From assembly GCF_030230605.1 (NCBI RefSeq), contig NZ_JASPDO010000015.1, forward strand, positions 1 through 61,059: a stretch of DNA of 61,059 bases, read 5' to 3'. Positions 45,048-53,780 of the stretch are shown piece by piece. Source of the DNA: Brevibacterium sp. UMB1308A (GTDB lineage Bacteria; Actinomycetota; Actinomycetes; Actinomycetales; Brevibacteriaceae). The notes beneath the pieces are model-generated. The model was not told the DNA's origin. It made no database searches and saw only the letters and a list, made by a program, of their open reading frames with translations. The position numbers and the translations under genes were made by a program. Every line of letters begins with the position of its first letter. Position 1 is the first letter of the stretch.

Positions 45048-48019
45048 AAATCTTGAACCTCACAATCGAAGGATTCGGGCCATTTGCAGGGAAAGAGCAG
45101 ATTGATTTTGAACATCTGACACAGGAGGGCCTGTTTCTTATCTCAGGGCCTACTGGCGCTGGGAAAACGAGCATTCTTGACGCGATCTGCTTTGCCCTTT
45201 ACGGAAAGGTTCCCGGTAGCAGGGGAAAGGTCAAGCAACTACGCTCACAGTTTGCTACTCCGGACACGCCTACCCGAGTCACGTTGGACTGCGAAGTACG
45301 AGGCAAGCGTTTCAAGATTGAACGGTCTCCCTCCTATGAGCGGCCTAAACAGCGCGGTAGCGGAATGACAACGCAACCATCGAGTGTTAGCTACCTCGAA
45401 TATATCGGCGGTGAGTGGGTCGGTCGGTCGAGAAAGTATGACGAGGTGGGTCAGATCGTTGAAGATACAGTCGGGCTCAATGGTGAACAGTTCACGCGCG
45501 TGATCATGTTGCCACAGGGCGAGTTTTCAGCGTTTCTCCGAGCAGAGGCTGCTGATCGCGAAACTATCCTTGAACGACTCTTTGGAACTGAAAGGTTCGG
45601 TCGAGCAGCGTCGTTTCTCAGTGGAATGCAAACGGACGCGAACAGAAGCACGGCAGATATTCGGGCACGTCGGGCAGAGAAGATCACAGCCATGCTCAAA
45701 AGCGCTCAAATACCCTCTATTCCACAATTGACAAAGAGTACTTCCCTAACGAACGTGGGGGCGACTGCGACGGTTGCGTTTATCGAGGAAGAGAATCGAC
45801 TGCATACTGCGCAGTACGTCAATAATCTTGCACAGAAGCGAAGAGAGTCCTCTACGCTGCAACTGGAAAAGTTGAACCAGCGATACTCTGACGCTGAGTA
45901 CTTTGTGAAGCATCGAGGTATCGAACAGCAGTACAGCCCTGAGGCTCATGCCCAGCTGGCGCAACGGGTGAAACGTATGCGGGAAGCTCACACAATCGCG
46001 CCAGCGTGGGACGAATATCAGCGAGCCCAGAAACACGTTAAACACGTACGTACTCAACGTGAAGAGGCTGCATCGCCCTTCGACAACCGTTCGCACGAAC
46101 TGCAAGAACTGCTCGAAGCGACGCGCAAATCACGTTCTGCACGTAGCGAACATGAGCGTTTAAGTGCTGAGAAGAAAAAGCTAGAAGATCAGCTGGCCGA
46201 ATACACCGCGCGCCGGGAGTCGTTAACTGAACATGTCGAGAAGACACGAGCCGAACTTAGGGCGTTAGAGGATCCGCAGACGCTTTTGCACACGCTTGAA
46301 CAGGCAAAGAAAGCGTTAGAAGAATCCACAGCAGTGCGTGAGCGTGTGTTGGAGGTTTCTTCTGAGCTTCAACGCGTAGAGCGGATATGTGAACAATTGA
46401 GCGACAAAGTAGAAGACGCGCGCGTTCGCGTTCAGGGTGCGCGGGAGGCGTACCACAAGATTAGAACGGAGCGCCTGGCTGGAATCGCGGGTGAACTTGC
46501 GGCGGAACTGCACCACGACGAGGCGTGCCCTGTGTGCGGTTCAACCCAACACCCGTCCCCTGCGAGCCGCCAACAGAGCGCTCTTGGGCAGGACCACGAG
46601 GACCAGGCCTTTTCAGCCATGTCTGAGGCAACCGAACGCCTCTCTGAACTCAGTAATACATACGCGACACACCTAGCTACCCTCGAAGAGCTCAAAAAGC
46701 AACGGAAGCAGTTCCCGGAAACGTCGGAAATCGAACGTCAACGCCTACACGTTCAAGAAGAGCACCGCAGGCTCCAGGAGGACTACGAACGCTTGATTTC
46801 CACCCGCGAAAAGCTTCACACGTCTCTTGAAAAAGCAGAGGAAGACGTGGACGCAGTGCGCGAAAAGCAGTCAGAATGTGAGAAAGACAGCATCCGAGTA
46901 GAAACTCGCCTCAAGCAGGTAGAGTTCGACATTCTGGTGCCGTCTTCATTACTTGGTGTTGTCGGTGTTCCCGCACCTATTGACGGCGCCGGAACTGCGG
47001 CACTTGAAGAGCGGGTGCAGTCGCTGATCGAACAAGTAAACAAAAGCGCTCAACTTGAACGTGAGCTTCAATCCCGGGTCGCGGACCTCCACACACGGGA
47101 AAGCGAATGGGAAACTGCATTCACGTCGTCGATCTTTAGCGAACTTGAAGAGTTTTTAGAGCTCCGAAGCGCAGATGTCGATGACGCATCTCATCGACTG
47201 CACCTGATGGAACAACAAGCCATCGTGTTGCGGGAGAATCGGGCGTCCGAATGGTATCGACGTGGCCTCACAGAGACGCTAACGCTTGAACAGTTGGCAG
47301 ATCTTGTTCGTACACAGCAACGTGTATGCGAGCAACACGCTACAGATTATGAAGAGACTAGCAACCGTCTCTACTTCGCCCTAGAACAACGAAATAAGGC
47401 TCAACAAGCGCGCGAAGAGGTATTCGATCAAGAGCGTGAGTTCGAGGCTGAACTTGTGCACAACGAACGCATTGTGGAACTCGCACAAATCGTCAACGCG
47501 ACGAGCCCGTCCAACACGCGACGCGTCACGCTCAAGTCCTACGTTCTGGGTGAAATGTTTGCTCAAGTCACCCAGGCTGCATCAGAACGACTCGAAGTGA
47601 TGTCACGCAACCGCTATCGACTCGAGCACGCTTATGAACGTCAAACTGGACAGTCAAAAGGTGGTCTGCTGCTACAAGTGGTTGACACCTTCACATCCGA
47701 AGAACGTGACCCGCGAACCCTGTCAGGAGGTGAGTCCTTTATGGCCTCGCTGAGCTTGGCATTGGGACTCGCCGACACCGTGGCCGCACATGCGGGTGGC
47801 ATTGAGCTTGAGTCCCTGTTTATCGACGAGGGCTTTGGAAGTCTCGATCCACAAGCGCTCGACGCTGTTATGACGGTGCTTGACGAACTGCGCACACGCG
47901 GACGCTCCGTGGGAGTCATTTCGCACGTGGAGGAAATGCAACAGTCAATCCCGTGCAAGCTTGAAGTGACACCTTCCCCAACGGGCTCAACCACCTCGGT
48001 CATGACATCTGGCGCCTAG
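45044..48019 (+). CDS. sbcC: Exonuclease subunit SbcC (Rad50-type)
   Basis: SMC-like ATPase partner of SbcD; 991 residues. It starts with LTIEGFGPFAGKEQIDF and Walker A ISGPTGAGKTSILDAI (about 30-45). Two long coiled-coil arms flank a zinc hook CPVC (about 495-498) used for dimerisation. The C-terminal ATPase half has the signature LSGGESFMASLSLALGL and the Walker B LFIDEGFGSLD. The GTG start overlaps the sbcD stop. Confidence 0.95.
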   Translation: MKILNLTIEGFGPFAGKEQIDFEHLTQEGLFLISGPTGAGKTSILDAICFALYGKVPGSRGKVKQLRSQFATPDTPTRVTLDCEVRGKRFKIERSPSYERPKQRGSGMTTQPSSVSYLEYIGGEWVGRSRKYDEVGQIVEDTVGLNGEQFTRVIMLPQGEFSAFLRAEAADRETILERLFGTERFGRAASFLSGMQTDANRSTADIRARRAEKITAMLKSAQIPSIPQLTKSTSLTNVGATATVAFIEEENRLHTAQYVNNLAQKRRESSTLQLEKLNQRYSDAEYFVKHRGIEQQYSPEAHAQLAQRVKRMREAHTIAPAWDEYQRAQKHVKHVRTQREEAASPFDNRSHELQELLEATRKSRSARSEHERLSAEKKKLEDQLAEYTARRESLTEHVEKTRAELRALEDPQTLLHTLEQAKKALEESTAVRERVLEVSSELQRVERICEQLSDKVEDARVRVQGAREAYHKIRTERLAGIAGELAAELHHDEACPVCGSTQHPSPASRQQSALGQDHEDQAFSAMSEATERLSELSNTYATHLATLEELKKQRKQFPETSEIERQRLHVQEEHRRLQEDYERLISTREKLHTSLEKAEEDVDAVREKQSECEKDSIRVETRLKQVEFDILVPSSLLGVVGVPAPIDGAGTAALEERVQSLIEQVNKSAQLERELQSRVADLHTRESEWETAFTSSIFSELEEFLELRSADVDDASHRLHLMEQQAIVLRENRASEWYRRGLTETLTLEQLADLVRTQQRVCEQHATDYEETSNRLYFALEQRNKAQQAREEVFDQEREFEAELVHNERIVELAQIVNATSPSNTRRVTLKSYVLGEMFAQVTQAASERLEVMSRNRYRLEHAYERQTGQSKGGLLLQVVDTFTSEERDPRTLSGGESFMASLSLALGLADTVAAHAGGIELESLFIDEGFGSLDPQALDAVMTVLDELRTRGRSVGVISHVEEMQQSIPCKLEVTPSPTGSTTSVMTSGA

Positions 48020-48092
48020 AGAACAACACACGTGAAAACCAGTCATGTGTGCACACATAGCGACCTTAAAACACTAAACGGCCAGAATCCGC

Positions 48093-48098
48093 TAACGT
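48093..48098 (+). promoter_or_regulatory. -10 box (TAACGT) of a probable leaderless promoter
   Basis: TAACGT ends six bases before the GTG at 48105; no ribosome site is seen. Confidence 0.4.
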
Positions 48099-48104
48099 TG
48101 TAGT

Positions 48105-49193
48105 GTGCTTGTTCTTAGCGTTTCTAGTCTTAAAGGTGGGGTCGGCAAGACCTCTGTAACTCTGGGGCTTGCCTCAGCCGCATTGAGTCGTGGCATTCCC
48201 ACGCTGGTCGTTGACATGGACCCACAGGCAGACGCCTCGACTGGTCTGGACGTTCCCGTCACCACGCCAGCCGACATTGCGGATGTCCTTGCTGCCCCCA
48301 AGAGCAAACTCGTCAAACAGGCGATAACCCCTTCCGGATGGGTTGAAGGGAAACACGGCGTGCTCGACGTGATCCCAGGTTCGCCGCGAGCTGCAGAGTT
48401 CGACCGCCCGTCGCTTTCAGACCGGTATCTCAAGCGCTTGCGCGAAGCCATCACGCGAAACGGTTCCAAGTACCGGCTCGTTCTTATCGACTGCCCTCCT
48501 TCGCTCAACGGTCTTACACGTGCGGCGTGGACGGCTAGCCAACGCGTTCTCATTGTGACTGAGCCGGGTCTGTTTTCTGTTGCAGCTGCTGACCGCGCTT
48601 TGCGTGCGACCGACGAACTTCGTCGCCGGAGTGCAGCCAAGCTTCAGCCGTTAGGAATTGTCGTCAACCGAGTGCGCCCGTCGTCACGCGAGCAGAGCTT
48701 CCGCATTCAAGAGCTCAAGGACATGTTCGGTCCTCTTGTGCTTAACCCGCCACTTTCGGAGCGCACAGTGCTCCAACAAGCCCAGGGTTCAGCACGACCT
48801 ATTCACGAATGGCCAGGGAAGCCCGCGAGCGAACTTGCCTCGGCGTTTGATTCGATTCTTGACCGCGCCCTTCGTAGCGAAAACATGCGAGGAAGAGGAC
48901 CGTCGGGCGATAACTCCGTGAAGGCGCCAGCGAAACCCACAGAGAAACCTAAGAAGCCCGCGGAAACGCCAAAGAATCCTGCAAAGACTGAGAAGAACCC
49001 CGCACAGGCTGAAAAGATGCCTGCACAGGCTAAAGAAAAGTCCACGCCCACGCAGGCAGACAAGGCTAAGAAGAAATCATCAGAGCCTACACAAGCATCC
49101 GACCACAATGCGAATACTTCAGGCTTCGACGCCATGCTGTCACGCAAGGTCGAATCCATGAAAGAAGCCAAAGGGCACAAGCCAAAGCACTAG
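48105..49193 (+). CDS. ParA/MinD-like ATPase with a Lys/Pro-rich tail
   Basis: 362 residues. The deviant Walker A KGGVGKTSVT (about 10-19) with the signature Lys, VVDMDPQADAS and LIDCPPSLN define a ParA-type ATPase. Residues from about 265 onward form a low-complexity tail of Lys, Pro, Ala and Glu repeats (KPTEKPKKPAETPKNPAK and so on), likely disordered and perhaps DNA-binding. No parB lies beside it, so it is probably an orphan positioning ATPase rather than the chromosomal ParA. It is followed by a perfect hairpin terminator and the convergent ftsR-like gene. Confidence 0.82.
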   Translation: MLVLSVSSLKGGVGKTSVTLGLASAALSRGIPTLVVDMDPQADASTGLDVPVTTPADIADVLAAPKSKLVKQAITPSGWVEGKHGVLDVIPGSPRAAEFDRPSLSDRYLKRLREAITRNGSKYRLVLIDCPPSLNGLTRAAWTASQRVLIVTEPGLFSVAAADRALRATDELRRRSAAKLQPLGIVVNRVRPSSREQSFRIQELKDMFGPLVLNPPLSERTVLQQAQGSARPIHEWPGKPASELASAFDSILDRALRSENMRGRGPSGDNSVKAPAKPTEKPKKPAETPKNPAKTEKNPAQAEKMPAQAKEKSTPTQADKAKKKSSEPTQASDHNANTSGFDAMLSRKVESMKEAKGHKPKH

Positions 49194-49205
49194 GGCAAAA
49201 GCAAC

Positions 49206-49235
49206 AGAGCGGGGAACCAATTGGTTCCCCGCTCT
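49206..49235. terminator. Perfect 30-base palindromic terminator
   Basis: A stem of up to 15 bases (49206-49220 with 49221-49235, including a central AATT that would form the loop), followed by ATTTAAAT. Convergent genes on both sides suggest it acts in both directions. Confidence 0.85.
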
Positions 49236-49272
49236 ATTTAAATCCCCCAAATAAGAGCTCGTTAGGTTCGAT

Positions 49273-49836
49273 CTACCCAATCTTCTTAGCGCGTCGAAGA
49301 GCAAGTTCATCAACAGGCGCAACGGGAGCTTCGGGGCTTTCGCTAGGAAGTTCTGCCAGCGTTCCCTCCACATCGCGCCACACGCGCCCAACGGAAATAC
49401 CGAACACTCCCTGGCCACCTTGAAGCAAGTCGATCACTTCATCGGCCGAGGTGCACTCAAAAACTGAAGCGCCGTCACTCATCAGCGTGATCTCTGAAAG
49501 ATCGTCGATGCCGTGTTCGCGCAGAGATGCCACAGCGACACGGATCTGGTTGAGGGAAACACCCGTGTCCAAAAGACGCTTGATGATCTTGAGAACCAGG
49601 ATGTCGCGGAAAGAGTAAAGACGTGTGGAGCCTGAACCCGAAGCAGTCTGAATGGACGGCTGAACCAGGTTGGTTCGTGCCCAGTAGTCGAGCTGACGAT
49701 ACGTAATGCCAATGACGTTCGCGACAACAGGACCGCGGTACCCAATTTTTTCGTTCAGTTCGGGTAAGTCGTCGTTAAATAGCAGTCCTTGTGCCTCGCG
49801 AGATTGAGACGCTGCTACTTCTGGGCTCTGGTTCAC
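49273..49836 (-). CDS. ftsR: MerR-family regulator, FtsR-like
   Basis: 187 residues. The N-terminal wing-helix domain has GYRGPVVANVIGITYRQLDYWARTNLVQPS (split here), then SGSTRLYSFRDILVLKIIKRLLDTGVSLNQIRVAV, a MerR DNA-binding and dimer helix arrangement. It matches the actinobacterial group including FtsR, which activates ftsZ in corynebacteria. No ftsZ lies nearby, so the target is inferred from family only. The 235-base gap upstream holds its promoter region and a stem-loop at 49975-50004. Confidence 0.75.
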   Translation of the reverse strand: MNQSPEVAASQSREAQGLLFNDDLPELNEKIGYRGPVVANVIGITYRQLDYWARTNLVQPSIQTASGSGSTRLYSFRDILVLKIIKRLLDTGVSLNQIRVAVASLREHGIDDLSEITLMSDGASVFECTSADEVIDLLQGGQGVFGISVGRVWRDVEGTLAELPSESPEAPVAPVDELALRRAKKIG

Positions 49837-49974
49837 ACCAACTACTCCTTACACCCCAGGGGGAAGCGGGGCTCAAGCGCTTGCGGAATTATTCCATTCT
49901 ACACGCGCATGGCTTTCGGGATGATCTTCGTGTATGAAACTATGCGCTCAACGTTTCCGACTCAACAACCATGT

Positions 49975-50004
49975 AGGTAACGATTTGGCGTGTCGCCGTT
50001 ACCT
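49975..50004. terminator. Stem-loop after plsC
   Basis: AGGTAACG (49975-49982) pairs exactly with CGTTACCT (49997-50004) around a 14-base loop that can pair further (GGCG/CGCC-type). It lies downstream of plsC. It lacks a T-run, so termination is only possible. Confidence 0.35.
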
Positions 50005-50071
50005 CAATTATCGAACACGCTTCCTGGCGTGCAGTCAGCTCAAAGAACCGCGGGTCGCGTCGTGGAGGCGG

Positions 50072-50779
50072 CTACCCGTTCTGCTCGGGTTCCTTCTTTT
50101 CTGCCAGCAATCGCGTCTTGACCGTGGAAGCGTATGTGTCCACGTACTCCTGCCCAGAAAGTCGCAAGATCTCGTACATAATCTCGTCAGTGATCGAACG
50201 CAAAAGAAACCGATCCTCGGGAACGTTTTGGTAGCGAGAAAAGTCAATAGGCTTACCGAACACAATCCCGACCCTGCGCAACTTGGGAACCATTCTTCCC
50301 TGCGGTTGAACTTTGTCAGTGCCAATAAGCGCAACTGGAACCACGGGGCACCCAGACTCCAGTACGAGCCGCGCAACACCGGTACGACCTCGGTACAGGC
50401 GACCATCTGGGGAACGCGTCCCCTCAGGGTAGATGCCAAGCAACTTGCCGTCGTTGAGGACCTTCAGACCAGACTTCAGCGACGCTTCGGATGCGGAGCC
50501 ACCACCTCGGTCCATAGGAAGCTGGTTAGTTGCCAAAAAGAACGACCTAACAAGGCGGCCTTTAATGCCCGGGCCCGTGAAGTAGTCCTTCTTTGCCAAA
50601 TACACAACCGGCCGCGGGGCCACGAGCGGAATGAAAATGGAGTCCATGAACGAAAGGTGGTTGCCAGCGATGATCGCGCCACCTTCTTCTGGAATGTTCT
50701 CGATTCCTCGGACCCATGGGCGGAAGAGGATCTTAAGCAACGGTCCAACCAAGATCCGTTTGAGGACCCAATAAAACAC
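50072..50779 (-). CDS. plsC: 1-acyl-glycerol-3-phosphate acyltransferase (PlsC)
   Basis: Acylates lysophosphatidate to phosphatidate at the membrane; about 235 residues. The HX4D motif is GNHLSFMD, the second block is GIYPEGTRSPDG, and VVPVALIGTD follows. I prefer the GTG at 50779 because AAAGG lies seven bases before it, a TATAGT box (minus strand, 50808-50813) would start transcription near 50801, and family homology begins at FYWVLKR. The ATG at 50827 is the alternative. It is divergent from the esterase gene. Confidence 0.88.
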   Translation of the reverse strand: MFYWVLKRILVGPLLKILFRPWVRGIENIPEEGGAIIAGNHLSFMDSIFIPLVAPRPVVYLAKKDYFTGPGIKGRLVRSFFLATNQLPMDRGGGSASEASLKSGLKVLNDGKLLGIYPEGTRSPDGRLYRGRTGVARLVLESGCPVVPVALIGTDKVQPQGRMVPKLRRVGIVFGKPIDFSRYQNVPEDRFLLRSITDEIMYEILRLSGQEYVDTYASTVKTRLLAEKKEPEQNG

Positions 50780-50807
50780 TCGCTCACCTTTCGACGGTTC
50801 CGCATCA

Positions 50808-50813
50808 ACTATA
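50808..50813 (-). promoter_or_regulatory. -10 box (TATAGT) of plsC
   Basis: A near-consensus -10 hexamer on the minus strand about 28 bases before the GTG at 50779. It supports the shorter PlsC reading frame. Confidence 0.5.
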
Positions 50814-50836
50814 TGGCACTGTGGCATGCTGGAAAC

Positions 50837-51592
50837 ATGACTGAGTTAACGGCAACTGAAACTGTGTCGTCCCCCATTTCATTGCGCGGAGAGTCGTCTG
50901 CAGCTGTCGTGATGCTGCATGGCTTTACGGGCTCACCCTACGTGTGGAGCGATATCGCTCATCGTGTTCACACGTCAACAGGTGCTTCGGTGGCTGTTCC
51001 TCTTTTGCCAGGGCACGGCACAGTGTGGACGGACATGCTTGACTGCACGTGGGAAGACTGGGTGGACTGCGCTCTGGAAGCCGTCGATTCAGCGCTTGCG
51101 AGTCATGACCACGTGGTCGTCGCGGGGTTGTCGATGGGTGGCACGCTCGCGTTGGAGACGTTGATTTCCCGGCCCGAGGTGGCTTCCGGCGTGCTAGTCA
51201 ATCCGGCTGTGTTCGTTGATTCGCCTTTTGCGAGGTTTGCGAGTGTGCTGTCGCCGTTCATTACCGATGTGAAGTCAATCGGTGGCGATATTGCACGTCC
51301 TGGCATGGACGAATACGCCTACCCGCGCACGCCGTTGAGCGGAGTTGCCCAGTTGTACCGAGGATGTGAGCGCGTGCGTGCTCGGCTCTGGTCATTGCAA
51401 ACGCCTGTGACGCTGATGTCGTCTTCGACTGACAGCGTGGTTGCTTCGCGGTCGAGTGACTTTATTGCGCGCACAGCACAGAACGTGACGCGTGTGATTA
51501 TGCGTCACAGTTTTCACGTGGCCACGTTGGACTATGATGCGCCTGCGATCATTCAGCAGATCGAGCGTGCTCTGACAGTTGAAGAAGCATGA
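50837..51592 (+). CDS. Alpha/beta-hydrolase, carboxylesterase/monoacylglycerol-lipase type
   Basis: 251 residues. The oxyanion motif is VMLHGFTGSPYVW, the nucleophile elbow GLSMGG (Ser about 92), the acid lies in SSSTDSVV, and the His in HSFHVATLDYD, as in Est30-type esterases. The frame is open back to 49934 across plsC, but homology starts right after the ATG at 50837. A CATGCT box ends six bases upstream. The stop overlaps the next gene (ATGA). With plsC beside it, a lipid-related role is plausible. Confidence 0.85.
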   Translation: MTELTATETVSSPISLRGESSAAVVMLHGFTGSPYVWSDIAHRVHTSTGASVAVPLLPGHGTVWTDMLDCTWEDWVDCALEAVDSALASHDHVVVAGLSMGGTLALETLISRPEVASGVLVNPAVFVDSPFARFASVLSPFITDVKSIGGDIARPGMDEYAYPRTPLSGVAQLYRGCERVRARLWSLQTPVTLMSSSTDSVVASRSSDFIARTAQNVTRVIMRHSFHVATLDYDAPAIIQQIERALTVEEA

Positions 51593-52002
51593 AAAATAGC
51601 GATAGTGACGACGCGGTTCCTGAGTGGGAGCGGTTGAGCGAAGACGAACGTGTACGCGACGAAGACTGGGACGCGATTGTCGCTGACTTTGGACGTTCAA
51701 CTGCGTACAACTCAGAAGTTTCAGCAGAAGAAGTGACTGAATACCTTGAACAACGTGAAGATTGGGAAGGACCAGTAGTTGACAAGGTAGATCTCCGTGA
51801 TGCCCAACCTGCACGCGTTGTATCCCTCGTCGCTCTGGTTGGTGGAATTCTGGCAATCATTGTTGTGGCACTTTTTGTGCGTCCCGTCCCTCTGTGGGGA
51901 ACAGTCGCGTGTGTTGCAGTGGCGGCTGGAGGCGGTGTGGGAGCGATCTTCACATTGCCCAAGGACAGGCGCGCGGATGACGACGGTGGAGCCCAGGTGT
52001 AG
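51589..52002 (+). CDS. Small membrane protein of unknown function
   Basis: 137 residues: an acidic cytoplasmic N-terminal half (about 1-78, many Glu/Asp), two adjacent membrane helices (VVSLVALVGGILAIIVVALF and a second from GTVACVAVAAGGGVGAIF), and a short charged tail. No family is recognised. It is coupled to the esterase gene by ATGA and probably shares its transcript. Confidence 0.7.
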   Translation: MKNSDSDDAVPEWERLSEDERVRDEDWDAIVADFGRSTAYNSEVSAEEVTEYLEQREDWEGPVVDKVDLRDAQPARVVSLVALVGGILAIIVVALFVRPVPLWGTVACVAVAAGGGVGAIFTLPKDRRADDDGGAQV

Positions 52003-52058
52003 ATGAATCTGCGCACATACTTCAGGCTGTGTCAGTGCTATCTAGAATCATGTAGGCC

Positions 52059-53780
52059 ATGACTTTTCAGTTTGATCGCCCCGAAACCAGGGGCCCCATG
52101 ACATTCGCCGATCTTGGCACTGATCTACACGACGTCACGTTCACTGTTGTTGACCTTGAGACGACGGGAGCAAACTCCGCGCAAGGTGACATCACGGAAA
52201 TCGGTGCAGTCAAGAGCCGAGGCGGTGAGATCATTGGTGAGTTTCAAACGCTGGTGAGGCCCACCCGTTCGGTCATATCTCCCTTCGTTGAGCGTTTAAC
52301 GGGTATCACCAACTCGATGGTGGCGACTGCCCCAGAACTGGCTTCGGTTATTCCCATGTTTCTTGAGTTCGCGCATGGAAGTATCTTGGTTGCGCACAAT
52401 GCGGGCTTTGACGTTGGATTCCTCAAAGAAGCGTGTGCGCGATTGGATTATCCATGGCCGGGATACGAGGTCGTGGATACTGTGCGGTTGGCGCGGTTAT
52501 GTGTGACCCGGCAAGAGGTACGCAACCATAAACTTGGGACGCTTGCGACGTTTTTTAACGCGCCTACTCCCCCAACACACCGCGCCCTCGATGATGCCCG
52601 CGCAACACATCACATTCTGCAGTCCATGTTTGAACGTTTTGGCGCAGTGGGTGTGACGACTTTTGAAGATCTTCAAGGCCTCAAGCAACAAGGGTGGAAG
52701 GTACGGCAGTCGAAAAAGCATTTAGCGAACGATGTTCCACATGCGCCTGGCGTGTACATGTTTGTGGACGGGTCCGACCGGGTTCTCTATGTGGGCAGTA
52801 GCCGTGACATGCGCTCCCGTGTCACGTCATATTTCAATGCAGCAGAATCTCGCGGTCGCATGGCGGAGATGGTGACGGCGGCACAGAGTATCCGTGTGAT
52901 CGTGTGCCCAACTGAACTCGAAGCGCGAGTCCGTGAAGTTCGTTTGATTGATGAGCTGCAACCGCCTTATAACCGGCGTTCAAAAGGTGCTTCACGTGAG
53001 ACGTGGCTCAAGCTGACAAACGAGAAATACCCGCGCTTATCGATAGTGCGTACGCCACCGAGTCAACAGGACCTGGCTTTGGGTCCGTTTAGAAAGAACG
53101 CATCAGCTCGCGCCGCGAAAGACCTTCTGGAACGCATGTATCCGTTGAAACGCTGCACAGCAAAGCCAGAACGCGCTGACTTCCGGCCATGCCCAGCTGG
53201 AGAAATGGGAAAGTGTGGCGGGCCGTGTAGCGGTGTTACCCGTCCGGAGGACTATGTGCGCGGAATTGCTCCGGTAGTAGCCCTGTTGGAGGGAACTCCG
53301 CAAGCATTCGTCGGCCACACGATGACGCACCTGAAACAGCTCGCTGTCCAAGAGCGCTATGAAGAAGCCGCCACGGCACGTGACGTGGCTATCAGTGTAT
53401 TGCGGGCCGGAGCTCGTGGTGAGCAGAACGAGAGTGTGGAGAAAACTGAACACCTTGCCGCCGCCCTAATCACCGACAACGGTTTTGATGTTGCAATAAT
53501 CCACCGCGGGCTTTTGGGGGCCACTGAACACGTCCCGTGGGGTGCTGACCTGGAGGAAGTGAGCCGTAGTTTGGGACTTACCGCGGCTCAGTTTCCACAC
53601 AACTACCGCGGACTTGCGGAAGAACGCTCACTCATTTACCACTGGCTGTCCAATGAAGGCGTGACCCTCTTGGATCTTGGCTCTCCAATCAGTCAACCTT
53701 CCATTGGATATCAGCGAGCCCTCAGTGATTCAGCCCTGGGCGCTCCGAAGATCCTGCGACGCACGGATCACCGCATCTAA
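52059..53780 (+). CDS. DEDDh exonuclease fused to a UvrC-like GIY-YIG nuclease
   Basis: 573 residues. The N-terminal DnaQ-like domain (about 20-195) has TVVDLETTGAN, VAHNAGFDVGF and THRALDDARAT (Exo I-III). The middle domain (about 225-310) is GIY-YIG: APGVYMFVDGSDRVLYVGSS and the catalytic ELEARVREVRLIDELQPPYN. A Cys-rich patch, CPAGEMGKCGGPC, follows, as in UvrC. This DnaQ-UvrC fusion is a known actinobacterial type (mycobacterial Rv2191-like) with a likely role in DNA repair. A TAGAAT box lies at 52043-52048. Its 3' end overlaps trpD by 51 bases. Confidence 0.9.
   Translation: MTFQFDRPETRGPMTFADLGTDLHDVTFTVVDLETTGANSAQGDITEIGAVKSRGGEIIGEFQTLVRPTRSVISPFVERLTGITNSMVATAPELASVIPMFLEFAHGSILVAHNAGFDVGFLKEACARLDYPWPGYEVVDTVRLARLCVTRQEVRNHKLGTLATFFNAPTPPTHRALDDARATHHILQSMFERFGAVGVTTFEDLQGLKQQGWKVRQSKKHLANDVPHAPGVYMFVDGSDRVLYVGSSRDMRSRVTSYFNAAESRGRMAEMVTAAQSIRVIVCPTELEARVREVRLIDELQPPYNRRSKGASRETWLKLTNEKYPRLSIVRTPPSQQDLALGPFRKNASARAAKDLLERMYPLKRCTAKPERADFRPCPAGEMGKCGGPCSGVTRPEDYVRGIAPVVALLEGTPQAFVGHTMTHLKQLAVQERYEEAATARDVAISVLRAGARGEQNESVEKTEHLAAALITDNGFDVAIIHRGLLGATEHVPWGADLEEVSRSLGLTAAQFPHNYRGLAEERSLIYHWLSNEGVTLLDLGSPISQPSIGYQRALSDSALGAPKILRRTDHRI

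Noticed and set aside
49934..50836. A 552-residue esterase starting at 49934
   Set aside because: The upstream 300 codons are antisense to plsC and show no domain; the hydrolase begins at 50837.
50825..50839. Mutually overlapping promoters in which the ATG of each of plsC and the esterase lies in the other's -10 box
   Set aside because: This needs the ATG at 50827 for plsC, but TATAGT at 50808-50813 and the ribosome site before the GTG at 50779 fit better.
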